Assembly (NCBI GenBank): GCA_964500205.1
Contig: CAZCNS010000006.1
Location: 186,001-250,000 of the forward strand
Direction: 5' to 3'
Length of the DNA stretch: 64,000 nt
From: UBA10329 sp964500205
GTDB lineage: Bacteria; Bacteroidota; Bacteroidia; UBA10329
This document shows positions 14,911-23,586 of this stretch, one piece after another. Positions within the stretch are counted from its first letter, which is position 1. Every line of letters starts with the position of its first letter. The notes beneath the pieces were generated by a model that was not told where the DNA came from, searched no databases, and was given only the letters and a program-made list of their open reading frames with translations. The position numbers and the translations under genes are program-made.

Positions 14911-17900
14911 TCACTTCCTTATCCCCAAAGTCGGATTGTCAATCATCCGTTTCATGGTGTCGAAAAAGGCCTGATAAAAGGAATCGTCTTTTGCGTACAG
15001 CTTATACAGTTCGAGTTCCTTCTTCCGCTGTTGGCCCATTACTTCATCCAAGATTCGCTTGAAGGCCAGATCCCTGTTCTGCGTGTCTTTGTTTTCGGCC
15101 ACCTTAGACTGGTAGTCAGGGTGAGCCTGAATATGCTTACTCAAGGTTACAAATTTCACGCGCTGGTCTTCTGGTGTGGCATCCCAGCCATGAAACCACC
15201 GTTCATTGAAAGTTCGGATGATCTCATCGAGTGGGTCTTTTTCCTCTTCGCTCCCGTGTGCTCCTCTCGGATTCGGGTTCTGTGGATCCAGTTCTGTCGA
15301 GGAGTCATCCAATCCAATAGCGTAATTGAGCTTGGTACGTTCTAAGCCGTAGGTGGAGAGGTCCACCGATTCCAACAGTTCGTCAATCAATTCATCCTCC
15401 TTTGTCCTTACAATCAATTTTGGAATGAGGAATTTAAGGAACCAGAAAAGCTTCTCCCAATCCAACACTTCGTACGGCATGATTGATGCCATTTGCCCGT
15501 AAATCTTCACGAACTGCTTGGCCTTTATCTTGAAGTCCGCCTTTGCTTCATCATCCAATTCCAACTGCCGGTTGAAACGATCGGCAGCCACATCTATAAC
15601 AGGACTCAACTTTTGGGCATCAACTCCTTCAAAGTACTTTACCACAAAGGATTCAACCTCGGCCCATTCATAAACGCCCACTTCATCCAGTGTGCCCTTC
15701 AACTCGTGCAGCACATTGATGTCGGTGGCACCGCTCAATGATGTTGAGGTGTAGAAAGGGTCAAACGAGGCTTTGATTTCATCCACCTGATTGAAGAAAT
15801 CCAAAATAAACAGGTCTTCTGTTTTCTTACCCAGTTTATCGGCTGAACGGTTCAATCTGCTCAAAGCCTGAACCGCCAACACACCTTGTAACTTCTTATC
15901 CACGTACATGGTGCAAAGCTTAGGCTGGTCAAACCCTGTAAGGTACTTATTGGCCACTACCAATAGACGGTAATCATCTGAATCGAACTTGTCACGGGTA
16001 TCTTTTTCGGCAAAACCGTTCAGGTCTGCTTCGGTGTATTCTACGCCATCAACCAGTTTCTTGCCTGAAAACGCAATAGCTATTTTGAAGGGGTTGCCCT
16101 TCTCCTTCAGAATACTGTTGATAGCCAAATAGTAACGAACGGCCGATTCGATGTTCTGCGTGATCACCATGCCTTTGGCCTTTCCCTTTAGCTTTTTGGT
16201 GTTGTACACTTTAGAGATAAAGTGCTCCAACATGATCTCGGCCTTGGTGGCGATGGTGCGCTTGTCGCGCTCTACATAGGCGCGCAGCTTCTTTTGCGCT
16301 TTCGCTGTATCGAACAGCGGATTATCCTCAATGGACTTCTCTATCTCATAGTAGCTTTTGTAGGTGGTATAGTTTGCCAGTACATCAAGGATGAAGCCCT
16401 CTTCAATGGCCTGTTTCATAGAATACAGATGGAAGGGTCTGAAGGAACCATCTTCCTGTTTCGTGCCGAAACGCTCTAGGGTGGCGTTTTTAGGCGTAGC
16501 CGTAAACGCCAGATACGATGCGTTGCCCTTCATTTTGCGGGCTTTCATGGCTTTGAGTATTACATCCTGTGCATCTTCTTCATTTTCATCAGTTCCCATT
16601 GCCTTGTTCATATTGTCCGAAGCAGTGCCGCTCTGCGAACTGTGTGCCTCGTCAATAATGACAGCAAAACGTTTTTTGCCCAGGTCATTGATTCCATCTA
16701 CAATGAATGGGAACTTTTGAATCGTTGTGATGATAATCTTCTTGCCTTGCTCCAAGCTGTCTTTCAGCTCTTTGGATGAAAAAGCGGGGGCCACGATATT
16801 CTTTACCTCTGAGAATTCTTTGATATTCTCCCGAAGCTGTTTATCCAGCAACCTCCTGTCTGTTACAACGATGATAGAATCAAAGAGGGGCTGCGTAATG
16901 CTCTTCGAGCCGCGAACCGTTTCCTGTTCAGGATAGGTTTCTATCAGCTGATAGGCCGCCCACGTAATGGAATTGGATTTGCCCGAACCAGCAGAATGCT
17001 GAATCAGATAGGTCTGTCCCACTCCTTTTTGCGAGGCATCTTTCAATATCCTCCGCACCACATCCATTTGGTGGTAGCGTGGAAAGAACAGGTTGCGCTT
17101 GCTGAGCGCATCTGTAGGCTTGCCGTCAAAGCGGACAAAGTGCTGAATGATATTGGCCAGGCTTTCTCTGGTAAAGACTTCTTCCCACAGGTAAGCCGTC
17201 TTGTGCCCAAAAGGATTGGGCGGATTGCCTTTGCCATTGTTGTGGCCTTTGTTGAAAGGCAGGAAAAATGATCTGCTGCCATCCAATTTGGTGCACATGT
17301 ACACCTCATCGGTATCTACGGCAAAGTGCACAATGGCCCGTCCGAAGTTGAGCAAGGGCTGGCGAATGTCCCTATCATACTTGTACTGCTTGATGCCATG
17401 CACTTTGGCGTTCTGACCCGTCCATTGGTTTTTGAGCTCCAGCGTAGCGATGGGCAAACCATTCACAAACACCACCATGTCAATCTCCTCTCGTGGGTTG
17501 TCCAAGTTATAGCGCACTTGACGGGTAACGCTGAACTCATTGTTGGCAAAGCTGTCTTTCACAGCTTTGCTGCTGCTTGCCATGGGCAACTGATAGAGCA
17601 AGGTCAAGTGTGCATCGTCCACTTCCAAGCCTTTGCGCAGCAAACGGAGGATGCCGTATTTCTTGACCATGCGGTCATAACGCTCCAGAATCTTCAGTTT
17701 CCAATCGGCAGCGCGTTGCAGCTTTTCGAGTTCTTCTCTCTGTGTGGCCTCCAAAAAGTGCCAGAAACGCGCCTCGTCAATGGCATACTTCGGATTGAAG
17801 TCGTCTGGATTCCCCATGTGGAAGCCATTGCCACCATAAGGAGCTGGTGGCTCAGCCACTCCTCCATATCCAGTTTTCACATCCTCGGATATTAGACCCG

Positions 17901-17955
17901 TCAAGGCTTTCTCAATGGCGGCTTCTAAAGCCTGTTCGTTGGTTTTACTTACCAT
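14911..17955 (-). CDS. hsdR: Type I restriction enzyme, R (restriction/translocase) subunit
   Basis: About 1014 residues. The N-terminal nuclease domain shows the PD-(D/E)xK pattern (EEIDMVVFVNGLPIATLELK, with Asp and the ELK). The motor follows: Walker A HSAGSGKS near residue 322, DEAH box (VIIDEAHSSQ) near 435 and the FTATPK motif, with a second RecA-like domain (YLTGFDQP) after. The helical C-terminus would contact the methylase core. The HsdR2M2S complex translocates and cleaves unmodified DNA. ATG 17955 is preferred over an upstream TTG. It is last in the island and is separated by 77 bases from the inserted ATPase gene, which lies where hsdS would usually be. Confidence 0.94.
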   Translation of the reverse strand: MVSKTNEQALEAAIEKALTGLISEDVKTGYGGVAEPPAPYGGNGFHMGNPDDFNPKYAIDEARFWHFLEATQREELEKLQRAADWKLKILERYDRMVKKYGILRLLRKGLEVDDAHLTLLYQLPMASSSKAVKDSFANNEFSVTRQVRYNLDNPREEIDMVVFVNGLPIATLELKNQWTGQNAKVHGIKQYKYDRDIRQPLLNFGRAIVHFAVDTDEVYMCTKLDGSRSFFLPFNKGHNNGKGNPPNPFGHKTAYLWEEVFTRESLANIIQHFVRFDGKPTDALSKRNLFFPRYHQMDVVRRILKDASQKGVGQTYLIQHSAGSGKSNSITWAAYQLIETYPEQETVRGSKSITQPLFDSIIVVTDRRLLDKQLRENIKEFSEVKNIVAPAFSSKELKDSLEQGKKIIITTIQKFPFIVDGINDLGKKRFAVIIDEAHSSQSGTASDNMNKAMGTDENEEDAQDVILKAMKARKMKGNASYLAFTATPKNATLERFGTKQEDGSFRPFHLYSMKQAIEEGFILDVLANYTTYKSYYEIEKSIEDNPLFDTAKAQKKLRAYVERDKRTIATKAEIMLEHFISKVYNTKKLKGKAKGMVITQNIESAVRYYLAINSILKEKGNPFKIAIAFSGKKLVDGVEYTEADLNGFAEKDTRDKFDSDDYRLLVVANKYLTGFDQPKLCTMYVDKKLQGVLAVQALSRLNRSADKLGKKTEDLFILDFFNQVDEIKASFDPFYTSTSLSGATDINVLHELKGTLDEVGVYEWAEVESFVVKYFEGVDAQKLSPVIDVAADRFNRQLELDDEAKADFKIKAKQFVKIYGQMASIMPYEVLDWEKLFWFLKFLIPKLIVRTKEDELIDELLESVDLSTYGLERTKLNYAIGLDDSSTELDPQNPNPRGAHGSEEEKDPLDEIIRTFNERWFHGWDATPEDQRVKFVTLSKHIQAHPDYQSKVAENKDTQNRDLAFKRILDEVMGQQRKKELELYKLYAKDDSFYQAFFDTMKRMIDNPTLGIRK

Positions 17956-18032
17956 CTGATACAATCTTTAACGACATGTATGACATTTAAGAATTACATA
18001 GATTTTCATTTATGTATAGATTGTGCAACATA

Positions 18033-20351
18033 TTAAATACTGCTTAGATCAATTCTCTTGGTAGTCATACCAAACTTTTCAAATCTATACCGCATGTACG
18101 TAGACATCATCTGCTCATGTGTGGATAATAATACTTGACGGTCTCTAAAATCATTCCTTAGTACCTCTACAAGGCCAGCAGTGTTAATATCATCCATTGA
18201 CTGAACCGGATCGTCAATCAAAATCAATTTGGCTTTTGAATACTTCTGGTTCAATGCCAGTGTAAACGATAGAACCAGAGCGCAAAGCTGGCCAGTGCTC
18301 ATAGAAAACATAGCGTCATATGTTCTATCAGGCCTTGAAACAAACTTAATCTTGTTGTTTCCCTTGTTACTAATGAACAAACCAAGACCTCCCTGAAAGT
18401 CTTGAACAATTCTTCCTGAGTATATATGGAATAGTAGTTCAACATCCTTAATCAATTCATGATTGTACCAACTCAATGATTCCTGCATTGTAGTAATCAA
18501 CCTCTTCAGCTTGACAGCATAATCATTGAGTTTATTATACTGATCACTGATTACTGAATACTTCTCCTGCTTCAGCTTTAATGACTCGCTCTGAAAAACG
18601 CTATGTCTCCATGCCAAATATTTCCTCTTATCCTCAATCCTTTCGGCAGTCATTCTTTCGACCAGTTCCTTTTTTGAATCAAAAAAATCTCTAAACACGT
18701 TATCGAAATCAGAGGAAATACTGTCCATCGCAACAAGCTGTCGCTGACTTTCTAAATACATCACAAGCTCTTGCCAATCCGCCTCTTTGTCAGCCACTTT
18801 CGCATAATAGTCGTCTAAAGAAAAGTTAAGTCTGTCCAGACTTCTTTTGAACTGATCAACCCTCAAGAAAGTCTCCGGGTTAAAAAAATCCATCTCAAAA
18901 TACTTTGGCTGGTACAATAACTCAGATATGATTCGTTCCAGTTCAGGAATAACCTTTTCTCTTACAAGCTTCAGGAACTCCTCAATCTCATTTGCAATTC
19001 GCTTGCCAAGCTCGGAGTGATACTTTTCCAGCTCTTCCCCATACTGTTTTATGTTTGTAAGCAATTCTTGATGCTCTGAGAATTCAGTACCACATAAAGA
19101 GCACTTGGTTTCTCCCAGTTCGCTGCTTGAAGATCCTTCCAGATGGCTCAAAAGAGAATCGCGGGCAGTCTGAATTTTCGCATGAATCTTTTCTATTGAT
19201 GTTGATTCTTTCCAGCTTTGTCTAAGACTTGCAAGTTGTTTTTTGTATTCAGAAAAAAAGCTGATGCTCGAATGTTCTACTTTAAGAAAGGTCGGTAAAT
19301 CAAAAAAGTCACCAGCAATTCTTTCGAACTCGAAATCCTCAAACCATTGTTTAAACTCTTTAACCTCATTATAAAATTCCCTTTCATCCCGAATAGTATC
19401 CACTCGGTTCCTGAAACCTTCGTAATAGTAAAACCAACGTAAGGTCTGCTCATCATCTATACACCGATTCAGAATTCTATTATGGCGGTATTTTAGGAAT
19501 TCCTCTTTGTGCGATAATAGATTTTGAATTCTGGTCAGTATACCATCTTCACTGTTAACAATATCAGAATAAGGCATTTTGTCAAAATCGACCTCATTCT
19601 TGTCCCATTCAAATTCATAGTGTCCAAAAAGTCGTTGATAATCCTGTATAGCTTGCGTTTTATAAGACGCTTCAATCTCCTTTATTTCTTCCTGCAAGCT
19701 TTGTGTTTGCTGCCTTAGGCCAGATTCTCCATTAATGCAAGTATTGAGCTGATCTAAGATTCCTTGATACTTACCAATTTCAAGATTAAAATCGGCAGTA
19801 TTAAACAAGTAGCTTATACTATTACTTTTTTGTTTTTCTGAACTCCTCAGGTAAGCAAAAGTGTCTTCCTGTTCAATGTAATGGATGAATTGGAAGTCGT
19901 CTCTGTAGGTATTTCCTAGTACCTTGATACGCTCATCATCTGGCACTTCATTATCAGTGGTAAGAGGGTCATCAAACTGATTGACCACGTGAAGCTTGAA
20001 ATAATTGAAGTCAATAACAGCTTCTTCAGGTCGATCATTCTTGACCGCCCAAATCAACTCTTTACTATCATGATAAAATGATAACCTGATTTCGATATTT
20101 TCATTGGTAGCACCATAATGATGAAGGGGGTTTTCCTTCCGCCACTCTCTACCGTCTACCAACAATTCTACTAATCTATCGTATCGTTTTATTCTGCCGG
20201 TGAATAGTAACTCAATAGCATCGTAGACCGTGGTCTTACCAAAACCATTCGGTCCATCAAATATAATTAAGTCATTATTTTCAAAGTCAAAAAGTCTATC
20301 TGAATAAACTTTAAAGTTTTTGACATGAAGACGTTTAAGCTTTATTGCCAT
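18033..20351 (-). CDS. SMC/RecF-like AAA (ABC) ATPase, probable ATPase component of an ABC-3C system
   Basis: 772 residues. An N-terminal ABC half (LHVKNFKVYSDR, Walker A DGPNGFGKTT at 32-41) and a C-terminal half with signature (FSMSTGQLCALVLS), Walker B (LILIDDPVQSMDD) and H-switch (VLLSTHEQ) are separated by ~600 residues of mostly helical, coiled-coil sequence. In the middle (about residues 417-420) is a single CxxC (CSLCGTEF), like the zinc hook of Rad50-type proteins. The start overlaps the preceding gene by 17 bases. With the two upstream genes it fits the ATPase/middle component/effector layout of ABC three-component conflict systems. The region is visibly AT-rich compared with hsdM and hsdR, suggesting separate acquisition. 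Confidence 0.87.
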   Translation of the reverse strand: MAIKLKRLHVKNFKVYSDRLFDFENNDLIIFDGPNGFGKTTVYDAIELLFTGRIKRYDRLVELLVDGREWRKENPLHHYGATNENIEIRLSFYHDSKELIWAVKNDRPEEAVIDFNYFKLHVVNQFDDPLTTDNEVPDDERIKVLGNTYRDDFQFIHYIEQEDTFAYLRSSEKQKSNSISYLFNTADFNLEIGKYQGILDQLNTCINGESGLRQQTQSLQEEIKEIEASYKTQAIQDYQRLFGHYEFEWDKNEVDFDKMPYSDIVNSEDGILTRIQNLLSHKEEFLKYRHNRILNRCIDDEQTLRWFYYYEGFRNRVDTIRDEREFYNEVKEFKQWFEDFEFERIAGDFFDLPTFLKVEHSSISFFSEYKKQLASLRQSWKESTSIEKIHAKIQTARDSLLSHLEGSSSSELGETKCSLCGTEFSEHQELLTNIKQYGEELEKYHSELGKRIANEIEEFLKLVREKVIPELERIISELLYQPKYFEMDFFNPETFLRVDQFKRSLDRLNFSLDDYYAKVADKEADWQELVMYLESQRQLVAMDSISSDFDNVFRDFFDSKKELVERMTAERIEDKRKYLAWRHSVFQSESLKLKQEKYSVISDQYNKLNDYAVKLKRLITTMQESLSWYNHELIKDVELLFHIYSGRIVQDFQGGLGLFISNKGNNKIKFVSRPDRTYDAMFSMSTGQLCALVLSFTLALNQKYSKAKLILIDDPVQSMDDINTAGLVEVLRNDFRDRQVLLSTHEQMMSTYMRYRFEKFGMTTKRIDLSSI

Positions 20352-21015
20352 TCGAATCTTGCTTTAGTAACTCCAAAAATTCCTTTGCACCCCACTCCTT
20401 TAAATTTTCAAAAACACCAGCATTAAGCTTGGAATCTAGTTGTTCCTTAAACTCCCAAAGTCCAGCGGTCTCTAAATCCTCTTTCGCTTTATATAGCAAG
20501 CTTTCGAAGTTTTCTTCTAGTCCTACTTTAATCTTCAGAAAAGGCAGCTTGTGAGCTATTGAGTACAGTAGCTTATACCAAACCCTACCGTCATAATTCT
20601 CTTTGTAATCACGAAAAGTAGCTTGGTCATAAAGTAGCTTGAGAAAAGCTTCGGGTTCACCATTTCCCGTATTCTCCTTCAATTCATTGAATGCTTTTAT
20701 AGAGTAAGGAAGCACGTATTTTTTAAACTGAAATGGGTCCTCTTCAATTTTGAAGAGCTCAGACATTAATACTGGCTCATCTTCTTCCTCGACTAAAATC
20801 AACAGAGATGTGTTCTTATGAAAATCATTTGTCTTGACGATACTAATACATTCTTCAAACCACTCATCCTGCTTTTTTAGGACATCAGTAAGGTCTTGCA
20901 ACTCGACAACAAGCCAATAATAACCGAAGTCAGAAGAAAAGTACAACTCACCGCAATTCAGGTTCTGTTGAGTAAACGAATGGTGCTTAAACAAACGGTC
21001 TATAAGCTCTATCAT
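20335..21015 (-). CDS. Probable ABC-3C middle component
   Basis: 226 residues with no catalytic motif visible. The N-terminal half is an alpha/beta unit with strands such as YYWLVVELQDL and TSLLILVEEEDE; the C-terminal half is helical and charged (NFESLLYKAKEDLETAGLWE). This composition, size and position between a nuclease-like gene and an SMC-like ATPase are those of the middle components of ABC-3C systems, thought to link ATPase and effector. The start ATG overlaps the upstream stop (ATGA) and the end overlaps the ATPase start by 17 bases, so the three proteins are made together. The numbered middle-component family cannot be assigned by eye. Confidence 0.7.
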   Translation of the reverse strand: MIELIDRLFKHHSFTQQNLNCGELYFSSDFGYYWLVVELQDLTDVLKKQDEWFEECISIVKTNDFHKNTSLLILVEEEDEPVLMSELFKIEEDPFQFKKYVLPYSIKAFNELKENTGNGEPEAFLKLLYDQATFRDYKENYDGRVWYKLLYSIAHKLPFLKIKVGLEENFESLLYKAKEDLETAGLWEFKEQLDSKLNAGVFENLKEWGAKEFLELLKQDSNGNKA

Positions 21016-22301
21016 TCCAATGCATTTTTAGCGTTATCCAATTTGACCAAAGATATTCTTGACCACCTCAAAACATTATTCCCTGTCCCATTGCTCGCCC
21101 CTTCCTCTCCGCTTGGCGTGTGCAGTTTTAGCTCATCCATCAAAGAGTTCACTTCAAGTTCCAATGTGATAAGCTTGTCGGTTTCATATGGCACTTTCAC
21201 ATCCGTATTATTGATGTTCTCGTATATACGTTTGCATACTACTCCGACATTCCGCTGACCATCCTTAATTGCAGTCACGGTATAGCCTAAACTCCCCTTG
21301 TCTCTCCATAAGAAATTTGCGCCAATACTTCCAGGGCAAGCAACAAGCTCATAGAGAGATTGAAGAAAGGCATCCTTAAATTCATCATCCTTTATGTTGT
21401 CGTCCTTAAATCCAATGATTGAATCCAATCTTACAGTTCGATGCGGTAGGATAGATTGTAGAAAGGAAATGATCTCTTGCTCATCAAGCTTGTTTATTTG
21501 CTGCATATAGTGGTCAAGCTTCTGCATGTCTGCTGCATCAATACCTCCTTTCCCTTCCTTTTGCTCCTCTAGTTCAACGCAAAAATCCGTATAGTAGTGA
21601 TTAAGCAATTCTTTGGTAAGAAATAGGAAATAATTCTGATCAAGCCCTTCTGAGGGGTCACTTTTGAGAATCTCATCAAAAGACAAAAAAGGAATTGTAA
21701 AATAATAGGCGCCTTCTTCGATGGTCAAACCGTCCTTAGAATGGTTACACGCATGAATATCAATGATCTGATTACAAATGATTCCTTCGAGCTTATTCCG
21801 GAGCGTGCTTACACTCTGCGGATTATCATGATGATCTACGCCATTTTTTCCAAGAAATTTCTTGATTTGCTCATCAAGCCTCGTATTAATCTCATTTAAA
21901 GAACAATAGTTGTTGCCCCATGGATATTCATAAACCTCCATCTTAGGATGTGCAATCAGAATTTCGGCTGCCGTCTTTTCATTCTGGTTAGCTAAATGGA
22001 AGCACGCTTTTCGACAGGGAAATTCTTGAATACGCTTCTCCAGCTTTACGAACGCTTCATTATAAGATGAATATCTAACACTCTTCATTGCTTTCACCTG
22101 ATGTAAGGTGAGTGGCTCTATATTCTCATCAACAACTGCAAAGTCTTCTAATGAGTCCAGCTGTAGATGGTAATCTATTGCGCTATTGTCTTCATTCAGT
22201 AATCGCAGAACATGAAACAAGGCGATTTTACCTTGATAAAGAAAGCCACTCCAGGAGTCCGCAGCTGAATGAATATCATTCGGGTCAATTAGCCTTTTCA
22301 T
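21012..22301 (-). CDS. Probable ABC-3C effector: QxK-type restriction-endonuclease-like N-terminus with unknown C-terminus
   Basis: 429 residues. Near the N-terminus is the pattern of PD-(D/E)xK-fold nucleases of the Cap4/DUF4297-like group: the helix SGFLYQGKIALFHVL (17-31), the strand with acidic residues LDSLEDFAVVD (48-58; Glu52/Asp53) and, after one more strand, LHQVK (66-70) where Gln-x-Lys replaces Glu-x-Lys. The remaining 350 residues are mixed alpha/beta with no family I can name; the last ~110 may be the partner-binding C-terminal domain of ABC-3C effectors. It begins one base after the hsdS stop. Nuclease activity is predicted from motif spacing only. Confidence 0.75.
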   Translation of the reverse strand: MKRLIDPNDIHSAADSWSGFLYQGKIALFHVLRLLNEDNSAIDYHLQLDSLEDFAVVDENIEPLTLHQVKAMKSVRYSSYNEAFVKLEKRIQEFPCRKACFHLANQNEKTAAEILIAHPKMEVYEYPWGNNYCSLNEINTRLDEQIKKFLGKNGVDHHDNPQSVSTLRNKLEGIICNQIIDIHACNHSKDGLTIEEGAYYFTIPFLSFDEILKSDPSEGLDQNYFLFLTKELLNHYYTDFCVELEEQKEGKGGIDAADMQKLDHYMQQINKLDEQEIISFLQSILPHRTVRLDSIIGFKDDNIKDDEFKDAFLQSLYELVACPGSIGANFLWRDKGSLGYTVTAIKDGQRNVGVVCKRIYENINNTDVKVPYETDKLITLELEVNSLMDELKLHTPSGEEGASNGTGNNVLRWSRISLVKLDNAKNALE

Positions 22302-22302
22302 C

Positions 22303-23586
22303 TCAACTAACCTTTATTTTCCCCGTTACCGCCCCATCTATTAACGTAGCCTTGTATTCTTTCAGCTTTTCAATTTGGGTTTGACTGGAAGCAACTATCA
22401 AATCCATTTTGCAAGAGTGCGCTTCTATAAAAGTGAGAATTTCCCGCTGTTCATCCTTACTGGGAATTGGGATTGATATTTCAAACAGATCACCTGTGTA
22501 CAGTCTAATCAACCCCTCAGCAACTCCTGTAGCTCGGATAATAAACTGGCCGATGTATATAGGATGCCTGAATAGCAATTCCAAGTATTTCATGTCTTGA
22601 ATTGCCCCATTTGAATAGTAGACAGCATAATCTGGGCTAACAATTCCTTTAAAATCAATTGTGCTTTTGAAGAACACTCCCAAATGCGCTTTTAGCTTAT
22701 TGAAAACAAGATCACCAGTATGAACTAGTTTATTACCTACGCTGGAAGCAGCAACCTCGGCTTTGTCGTGAAATTCGGAACGAACGACCAAACCATGAAC
22801 TTGGCTCATCATCAATAATGGTTCATCCCCAGTAGCAGATCTTTCGCTCCTCTCTTTCAGCACATACTTCAACTTCTTCACCTCCCACCCCTCCGGAATC
22901 TCCCCAATCCATTCCACACCAGAGTCTTTCATTTTCACATTGGGGTCTAACCCTTTGGTAACCGCATTTTGAATGATTATCTGCTTGCGCTCTTTGAGCA
23001 GGGCGATCATCCTTTCTTTTTGGGCAATGGCCTTGTCTATTTTGGCGGTCTTGTCGTCAAGGAAATTGGCTATGGCGGTTTGTTCTGATGGGGAGGGAAC
23101 CCCTATTTTGATGTTTTTCATTTCATCATATCGAGTTGTCCATAGATCAGCTACGATTCCATGTCCAATTCGATAATTTTCCTCCACAAACGCGTTACTC
23201 TTCAAAAGATAGTTACAAAAAGATGGATGGATTGAAATTGGTTTCATTACTATATTGATTAATGAAACTGACCCATCTTCTTTAGCCACTCCACTTGAGC
23301 CTTTTCGGTCAGAACGGCTATTGATAACGAAATCACCCGATTTCACAAGTTTCCGATTATCGCCATCATTAGTTTTTGCGGCTGAGTCAAGCTGGGGGAG
23401 TATCCCTTGTTTCGTAACTGAAAGGGGAGCAAAATCTTTATCAGATACCTTCGTTTTGCGCTCTGCAAAATGAGAACCCAATCTTGTCAGCGTCCATGTC
23501 GTGGGAATCTCTCCCAACCATTCCACACCCGAATTCTTGTAAGCGGGATATTTCTGAAAGCTTGCTTTCATTGCTGTCACTTCCAT
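22303..23586 (-). CDS. hsdS: Type I restriction-modification, S (specificity) subunit
   Basis: About 427 residues made of two target-recognition domains, each opened by the same phrase (SGVEWLGEIPTTW and SGVEWIGEIPEGW) and each ending in a helical spacer (EQTAIANFLDDKTAKIDKAI; EQREILTFIEAHSCKMDLIV). It sets the DNA sequence recognised by the methylase and restriction complexes. The ATG at 23586 overlaps the hsdM stop (TGATG). The second half has an AT-rich target-recognition domain, consistent with TRD exchange, the usual way specificity changes. The next gene is not hsdR but the ABC-3C-like effector. Confidence 0.93.
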   Translation of the reverse strand: MEVTAMKASFQKYPAYKNSGVEWLGEIPTTWTLTRLGSHFAERKTKVSDKDFAPLSVTKQGILPQLDSAAKTNDGDNRKLVKSGDFVINSRSDRKGSSGVAKEDGSVSLINIVMKPISIHPSFCNYLLKSNAFVEENYRIGHGIVADLWTTRYDEMKNIKIGVPSPSEQTAIANFLDDKTAKIDKAIAQKERMIALLKERKQIIIQNAVTKGLDPNVKMKDSGVEWIGEIPEGWEVKKLKYVLKERSERSATGDEPLLMMSQVHGLVVRSEFHDKAEVAASSVGNKLVHTGDLVFNKLKAHLGVFFKSTIDFKGIVSPDYAVYYSNGAIQDMKYLELLFRHPIYIGQFIIRATGVAEGLIRLYTGDLFEISIPIPSKDEQREILTFIEAHSCKMDLIVASSQTQIEKLKEYKATLIDGAVTGKIKVS

